DNA of 16,202 nt from Bacteroidetes bacterium UBA1947 (GTDB lineage Bacteria; Bacteroidota; Bacteroidia; Chitinophagales; Chitinophagaceae), in assembly GCA_002336915.1 (NCBI GenBank), contig DDET01000016.1, forward strand, positions 396 through 16,597, in the 5' to 3' direction. Shown here piece by piece: positions 13,261 to 16,202 of the stretch. The position numbers and the translations under genes were made by a program. The number at the start of each line of letters is the position of its first letter. Positions within the stretch are counted from its first letter, which is position 1. The notes under the pieces are model-generated. The model did no database searches, had not been told where the DNA came from, and was given only the letters and a program-made list of their open reading frames with translations.

Positions 13261-14090
13261 TCCGGGGAATCGTTCTTTCCGAGCAAGGAGCGGATGTACA
13301 TATTAACGCCGATGCTTAAAAAAGCCGGGCCATCAATGCCATCGGGTATGACACTCATACCGGATAATAGTTGCGTGAGGCCAAATTGCAGGTTGGCTTT
13401 AACTGTCCTGCTCCCATATTGGAAGTCGAAATAGGGCTCGGCATATAAATAGCTTTTGCCATCCAGATCCAGGTCAGGGGTATAGCCACCCACTATATGT
13501 TTGGGCACGTTAGTATCGGCATATTGGGGGTGGTGGTACTGTTCCCTTAATATGCGCGTACCAAAAGACACGCAGAACGCATCAATATACAAGGCAATGG
13601 AGCCTTGCAGGAAAAAGCGATCATAAGAAACCCGGTAATCGTTCAATGTTTCATAACGGGTGCTGCCTATATTGTAATACATCCTGATGTCGCTCTCTTT
13701 AATGCTACCCTTGCCATAACCTGCAAAGACATCGCAGCGGAATACACCATGTTTATAATAGTAACCCAGCCCCAGGTCAAAATGATGCCCATTGAATTTG
13801 GCACCATTGAAAAAAGCGTTTTTGTTGATAACAGAGCGCCAGGAGGCCAATAGCGCAATATGCTTTAGCGGACTGAAAGCAATGTCGGCCGCGGGGCATA
13901 AACCCGGGGAAGAAACCTCCGCATTCTCGTCAAAATTAAGCGGCTTAATATAAAGGCCCAGTTTTAAGGTGCCTTTACTCCCCAAGGTGGAAGCATTTAT
14001 CCTGTCCGATACATAGAGCCCCTGCGCCATGGCTGCATGCGAAGAAATAAATGCAATGCAGGTCAAAAAGATCGTAAGAAAGCTGCGCAT
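13251..14090 (-). CDS. Putative outer-membrane or periplasmic beta-rich protein (279 aa)
   Basis: The protein starts with a signal peptide, MRSFLTIFLTCIAFISSHAA followed by MAQ. The rest alternates short amphipathic strands rich in aromatic residues and glycine, such as LGLGYYYKHGVFRCDVFAGY, SYLYAEPYFDFQYG and LQFGLTQLLSG, as expected of an outer-membrane beta-barrel, though it does not end in the usual terminal aromatic; the tail is charged (GKNDSPDKN). I do not recognise a named family. The frame can be extended upstream to 14480, but that part lies wholly under the divergent arsR gene and lacks signal-peptide features, so the ATG at 14090 is used. A -7-like CATCTTTG (14113-14106, minus strand) lies 16 nt before it. 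Confidence 0.7.
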   Translation of the reverse strand: MRSFLTIFLTCIAFISSHAAMAQGLYVSDRINASTLGSKGTLKLGLYIKPLNFDENAEVSSPGLCPAADIAFSPLKHIALLASWRSVINKNAFFNGAKFNGHHFDLGLGYYYKHGVFRCDVFAGYGKGSIKESDIRMYYNIGSTRYETLNDYRVSYDRFFLQGSIALYIDAFCVSFGTRILREQYHHPQYADTNVPKHIVGGYTPDLDLDGKSYLYAEPYFDFQYGSRTVKANLQFGLTQLLSGMSVIPDGIDGPAFLSIGVNMYIRSLLGKNDSPDKN

Positions 14091-14147
14091 AGGGTGAGTT
14101 ATTAGCAAAGATGCATCAAGTAATATGCCAAAAAAATCCTGAAATAA

Positions 14148-14179
14148 TTTTGTAACCATACGGTTACTTATTACATTTG
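14148..14179 (+). promoter_or_regulatory. Promoter of the arsR-SRPBCC operon
   Basis: TTTTG (14148-14152) is followed 19 nt later by TACATTTG (14172-14179), both full matches to the Bacteroidota promoter consensus. Transcription should start near 14185, inside the second operator. Confidence 0.8.
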
Positions 14180-14194
14180 TAACTGAACGGTTAC
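14152..14194. promoter_or_regulatory. Paired operator palindromes for the ArsR-type repressor
   Basis: Site 1, GTAACCATACGGTTAC (14152-14167), is a perfect 6+4+6 inverted repeat. Site 2, GTAACTGAACGGTTAC (14179-14194), keeps all but one pair. Centres are 27 bp apart. Site 1 fills the spacer after the -33 element and site 2 begins at the last base of the -7 element, so a bound repressor would block the promoter. Confidence 0.75.
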
Positions 14195-14214
14195 ACAATA
14201 AATGGAAAGAAGAT

Positions 14215-14550
14215 ATGAGAAGAGATGTATTCCAGGCGATAGCTGACCCGAACCGAAGGGAAATAATGAATATGCTGGCGGTACAGCCTATGAACCTGAA
14301 TGCAATTGCAGACCGGTTTGAAGTAAGCCGGCCGGCAATATCAAAACACGTACGGATACTGACGGAGTGTGGCCTTATAATTATAGAGCAGAAAGGCAGG
14401 GAAAGGTATTGTAAAGCCAGCCCAAGTAAATTGAAAGAAGTAAGCGACTGGGTGGCACACTTCAGTAAGTTCTGGGACATAAAATTAAACTCACTTAAAA
14501 ACTACATAGAAAATGAGCAACACAGCAATAGTAAAAGAAATAAGCATTAA
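14215..14550 (+). CDS. ArsR/SmtB-type winged-helix repressor
   Basis: The 111-residue protein is a small dimeric DNA-binding repressor. It opens RRDVFQAIADPNRREIMNML, the usual first helices of the family, followed by the helix-turn-helix at about 28-50 (LNAIADRFEVSRPAISKHVR) and the wing at 55-68 (IIIEQKGRERYC). The metal-binding ELCVCDL motif of arsenic and cadmium sensors is missing, placing it with the non-metal, SdpR-like branch that is usually coupled to SRPBCC genes. It very likely represses its own operon through the two palindromes just upstream. Its last 38 nt overlap the next gene in another frame, pointing to translational coupling. Confidence 0.93.
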   Translation: MRRDVFQAIADPNRREIMNMLAVQPMNLNAIADRFEVSRPAISKHVRILTECGLIIIEQKGRERYCKASPSKLKEVSDWVAHFSKFWDIKLNSLKNYIENEQHSNSKRNKH

Positions 14551-14941
14551 TGCCCCTGCTGCACGGGTATGGGAAGCTATTACCAGTAAAGAAGAAATGA
14601 GTAAATGGGGTTTTGACATCAAAGAATTTGAACCTGTGGTGGGTTATGAATTCACATTCCTGGGTGGCAAAGACGATGAGCTTTTCCTGCACATATGTGT
14701 GGTGAAAGAAGTAATAGAGAACAAAAAACTGGCCTATACCTGGAGCTATGAGAAAATGCCGGGCATAGAGACACTCGTAACTTTTGAGCTGATAGAAGAA
14801 GGGCTGAATAAAACAAAGGTAAGGCTGACGCATGAGGGCGTAGACGAGTTCCCCCAGGACCAGAATTTTGCGCGCGGCAATTTCGAGATGGGCTGGACAG
14901 AGATATGCAAGCTACTAAAACAACATGTAGAAGAGGCGTAA
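14513..14941 (+). CDS. SRPBCC (AHSA1-type) domain protein
   Basis: The 142-residue product has the helix-grip fold of the START/SRPBCC superfamily, AHSA1-like branch: the opening strand IVKEISINAPAARVWEAITS (about 5-24), the following MSKWGFDIKEFEPVVGYEFTF, the central strand LAYTWSYEKMPGIETLVTFEL, and a C-terminal helix FEMGWTEICKLLKQHVEEA. Members bind small hydrophobic ligands in a deep cavity; despite the Hsp90-activator name most stand-alone bacterial ones have no proven link to Hsp90. It overlaps arsR by 38 nt, so the two form one repressor-effector operon. The ligand and the inducing signal are unknown. Its stop lies 10 nt from that of the convergent lipoprotein gene. Confidence 0.92.
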   Translation: MSNTAIVKEISINAPAARVWEAITSKEEMSKWGFDIKEFEPVVGYEFTFLGGKDDELFLHICVVKEVIENKKLAYTWSYEKMPGIETLVTFELIEEGLNKTKVRLTHEGVDEFPQDQNFARGNFEMGWTEICKLLKQHVEEA

Positions 14942-14951
14942 ATACCGCCAC

Positions 14952-15470
14952 TTACTTTTTCCCCATAAAGACACAAGTGTCTTTATACAATGGGAAATTA
15001 TACCTGAGTGTGATGAAGAGGGAATCATTCCTCCTATAGCCATTGGCACTAAATGCATACGATGAGTCGCACTCGTCGATAAAGCCCTGTGCAGGAAATT
15101 TAATTGTATCACCAATAACTGAACCGGAGACGTTTACATTTTTAGCACAATTGCCGGTACCAATATTCATATTGATCAGCACCTTGTTGGCAATAGAAGT
15201 GTCGATCTTAAAAGTGGTGCCGTTCGTACAGGGGTTAATGCCCGTATAAGTACCTGCAAATTTTGTAGCATCATACAGGTCGCAGCTGGAACCGGAAAAA
15301 CCAAGCAGGCATTCACATTTGCCTTCATTACAGTAACCATTGTTATTGCATACCACATCGGCACAAGCGTCTTTCTTATTGCAGGAGATGTATAAAATAG
15401 AGCTAAAGACGAGCATGCAGGCAAACGCAGATACAGATGCAGCTTTAAAAGCTAATGGGTTTTTGGTCAT
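14952..15470 (-). CDS. Lipoprotein with an EGF-like domain
   Basis: The N-terminus is a lipoprotein signal with the lipid-attachment cysteine at C30 (VFSSILYISC, then NKKD). Residues 36-63 form a compact six-cysteine EGF-like module with spacing C-x4-C-x5-C-x4-C-x-C-x8-C and the typical NNGYCNEGKCECLLGFSG core. About 110 residues follow, starting KFAGTYTGINPC, with four more cysteines and several beta strands (KVLINMNIGTG, DSLFITLRYNFPLY), perhaps a small lipocalin-like or immunoglobulin-like domain. EGF-like modules are common in Bacteroidota envelope proteins, and suggest binding to a surface partner. The acidic surface-export signal often seen after the lipid cysteine is missing; K-K follows instead, so retention on the periplasmic side is likely. 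Function unknown. Confidence 0.85.
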   Translation of the reverse strand: MTKNPLAFKAASVSAFACMLVFSSILYISCNKKDACADVVCNNNGYCNEGKCECLLGFSGSSCDLYDATKFAGTYTGINPCTNGTTFKIDTSIANKVLINMNIGTGNCAKNVNVSGSVIGDTIKFPAQGFIDECDSSYAFSANGYRRNDSLFITLRYNFPLYKDTCVFMGKK

Positions 15471-15503
15471 TGGTTTTTATTTGAAAAATAATAAAATATA
15501 ATG

Positions 15504-15511
15504 CAATATTA
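15504..15511 (-). promoter_or_regulatory. Possible -7 element of the EGF-like lipoprotein gene
   Basis: TAATATTG on the minus strand (15511-15504) is one base off TAnnTTTG and lies 34 nt before the ATG. It is the same octamer as at 12614-12621. No -33 match was found. Confidence 0.3.
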
Positions 15512-15661
15512 TTATTTTCTTTTGAAAAATTGAAGATGCAGGCCGTTATATTTCTGTCATTTCCCAGAAAAGGGGGAGCAGCCATTGCTTAAGAAATGTG
15601 CTAAAGAGGCTAAATAGCGATGCGGGAGGTATAATGCATGGAAGCTGAAAGGTTTTTTCAA

Positions 15662-15669
15662 TAAATTTG
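15662..15669 (+). promoter_or_regulatory. -7 element of the C-x3-C lipoprotein gene
   Basis: TAAATTTG matches TAnnTTTG exactly and lies 15 nt before the ATG at 15685. It overlaps the in-frame TTG at 15667, which argues against that TTG as start. The -33 region shows no clear TTG. Confidence 0.5.
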
Positions 15670-15684
15670 ATAAAAATAAACTGT

Positions 15685-16191
15685 ATGAAAAAGCTATTCC
15701 TATTACCTATACTTATGTTGATGCTGTGTAGCTCAGCCTGCAGAAAACATTCTTCATCATCGGGCGCGAAGTACGACTACATGATATTCGGCGTGTACTA
15801 TGGTGAATGCATGGGCAAGTGCGCTACATTTTACCGGCTAAAGGACGGACAACTAACGAAAGATACAAGCATCACTTATGCCAATGTAATTAGTGTGCGC
15901 AACGATACCTTAAACCATTCATTGCCCCCGTTCCATTTCGATTACCCATTGCCAAATGATAAATATGCTTTAGTACAGGACCTTCCATCGGCGGTGCCTA
16001 CGCAATTGTATAATGAAAACTATAAAATATTCGGGCAACCTGATGCAGCAGACCAAGGTGCTATAGACGTGTATATGAGCCTGAACGGCAAAGCATACAA
16101 GTGGACCTTTGATACTTACAAACAAAATGACCCGGCATACCAGGCAGCGTTTATCGACCGGCTGGCGAAGGCATTTCAAGACCTCCGCTAA
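15685..16191 (+). CDS. Small lipoprotein of unknown function with C-x3-C motif
   Basis: The 168-residue product starts MKKLFLLPILMLMLCSSAC, a clear lipoprotein signal with lipobox SSAC and the lipid-attached cysteine at C19. A short serine-rich linker (RKHSSSSGAK) is followed by YDYMIFGVYYGECMGKCATF at 30-49 with C42 and C46, a spacing that could make a disulfide or bind a metal. The remaining sequence alternates strands and ends in a helix, AAFIDRLAKAFQDLR. I do not recognise a family. It is divergent from the EGF-like lipoprotein and has its own promoter motif. ATG 15685 is chosen over TTG 15667 because the signal peptide begins there and the promoter overlaps the TTG. Confidence 0.8.
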   Translation: MKKLFLLPILMLMLCSSACRKHSSSSGAKYDYMIFGVYYGECMGKCATFYRLKDGQLTKDTSITYANVISVRNDTLNHSLPPFHFDYPLPNDKYALVQDLPSAVPTQLYNENYKIFGQPDAADQGAIDVYMSLNGKAYKWTFDTYKQNDPAYQAAFIDRLAKAFQDLR

Positions 16192-16202
16192 AAAGGGCTA
16201 TT

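Noticed and set aside
14091..14480. N-terminal extension of the outer-membrane protein frame
   Set aside because: It overlaps the arsR promoter, operators and coding region on the opposite strand; the signal peptide begins at the ATG at 14090.
14215..14550. Metal-sensing arsenic repressor
   Set aside because: The cysteine-bearing ELCVCDL motif is absent and no arsenic gene is nearby; the partner is an SRPBCC protein.

Overview
The window looks like a chromosomal segment of a Bacteroidota bacterium, most likely of the Chitinophagaceae/Sphingobacteriia type. The evidence is a C-terminal type IX secretion (T9SS) sorting domain, Bacteroidota-type promoters (TAnnTTTG at -7, TTG/TTTG about 20 nt upstream), MORN_2-repeat and EGF-like secreted proteins, weak Shine-Dalgarno signals, and the short palindromic repeats typical of intergenic DNA in this phylum. 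No phage, plasmid, CRISPR or insertion-sequence gene is visible.

Layout. Positions 1-1685 (minus strand) hold rplK-rplA-rplJ (L11, L1, start of L10), with a candidate promoter just upstream of rplK and a candidate L10-type leader hairpin before rplJ. A gene-free stretch of about 0.9 kb (1686-2622) contains an AATGTG repeat cluster, a helically phased TTCCG repeat block and a compact set of inverted repeats. A secreted 813-residue MORN_2-repeat protein follows (plus strand, to 5064), then a repeat-rich spacer and an MDR-family NADPH:quinone oxidoreductase-like gene (5377-6348). After another repeat-rich spacer comes a minus-strand T9SS-exported protein (6844-8598) with its own promoter and terminator.

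From 8988 to 11527 an APC-family amino-acid permease and a class-V-fold PLP enzyme are separated by 2 nt and look like one operon for uptake and conversion of an amino acid or amine. Next is a prokaryotic pentameric ligand-gated ion channel (11594-12559), the most striking protein in the window. Its downstream spacer holds a strong intrinsic terminator preceded by a perfect 10-nt antiterminator-like segment. This spacer lies just ahead of a hotdog-fold acyl-CoA thioesterase gene (12799-13209), so it could be an attenuator or riboswitch leader.

The right end has a putative outer-membrane protein (13251-14090, minus strand) and an ArsR-type repressor overlapping an SRPBCC/AHSA1 gene. That pair is driven by a clear Bacteroidota promoter embedded between two GTAAC-x6-GTTAC operator palindromes. 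Two small lipoproteins follow, one with a six-cysteine EGF-like module and one with a C-x3-C motif.

The most novel-looking items are the attenuator-like leader, the ion channel, and the dispersed hairpin repeat whose stem shows a compensatory base-pair change between copies. All functional statements rest on reading the sequence; no database search was possible.
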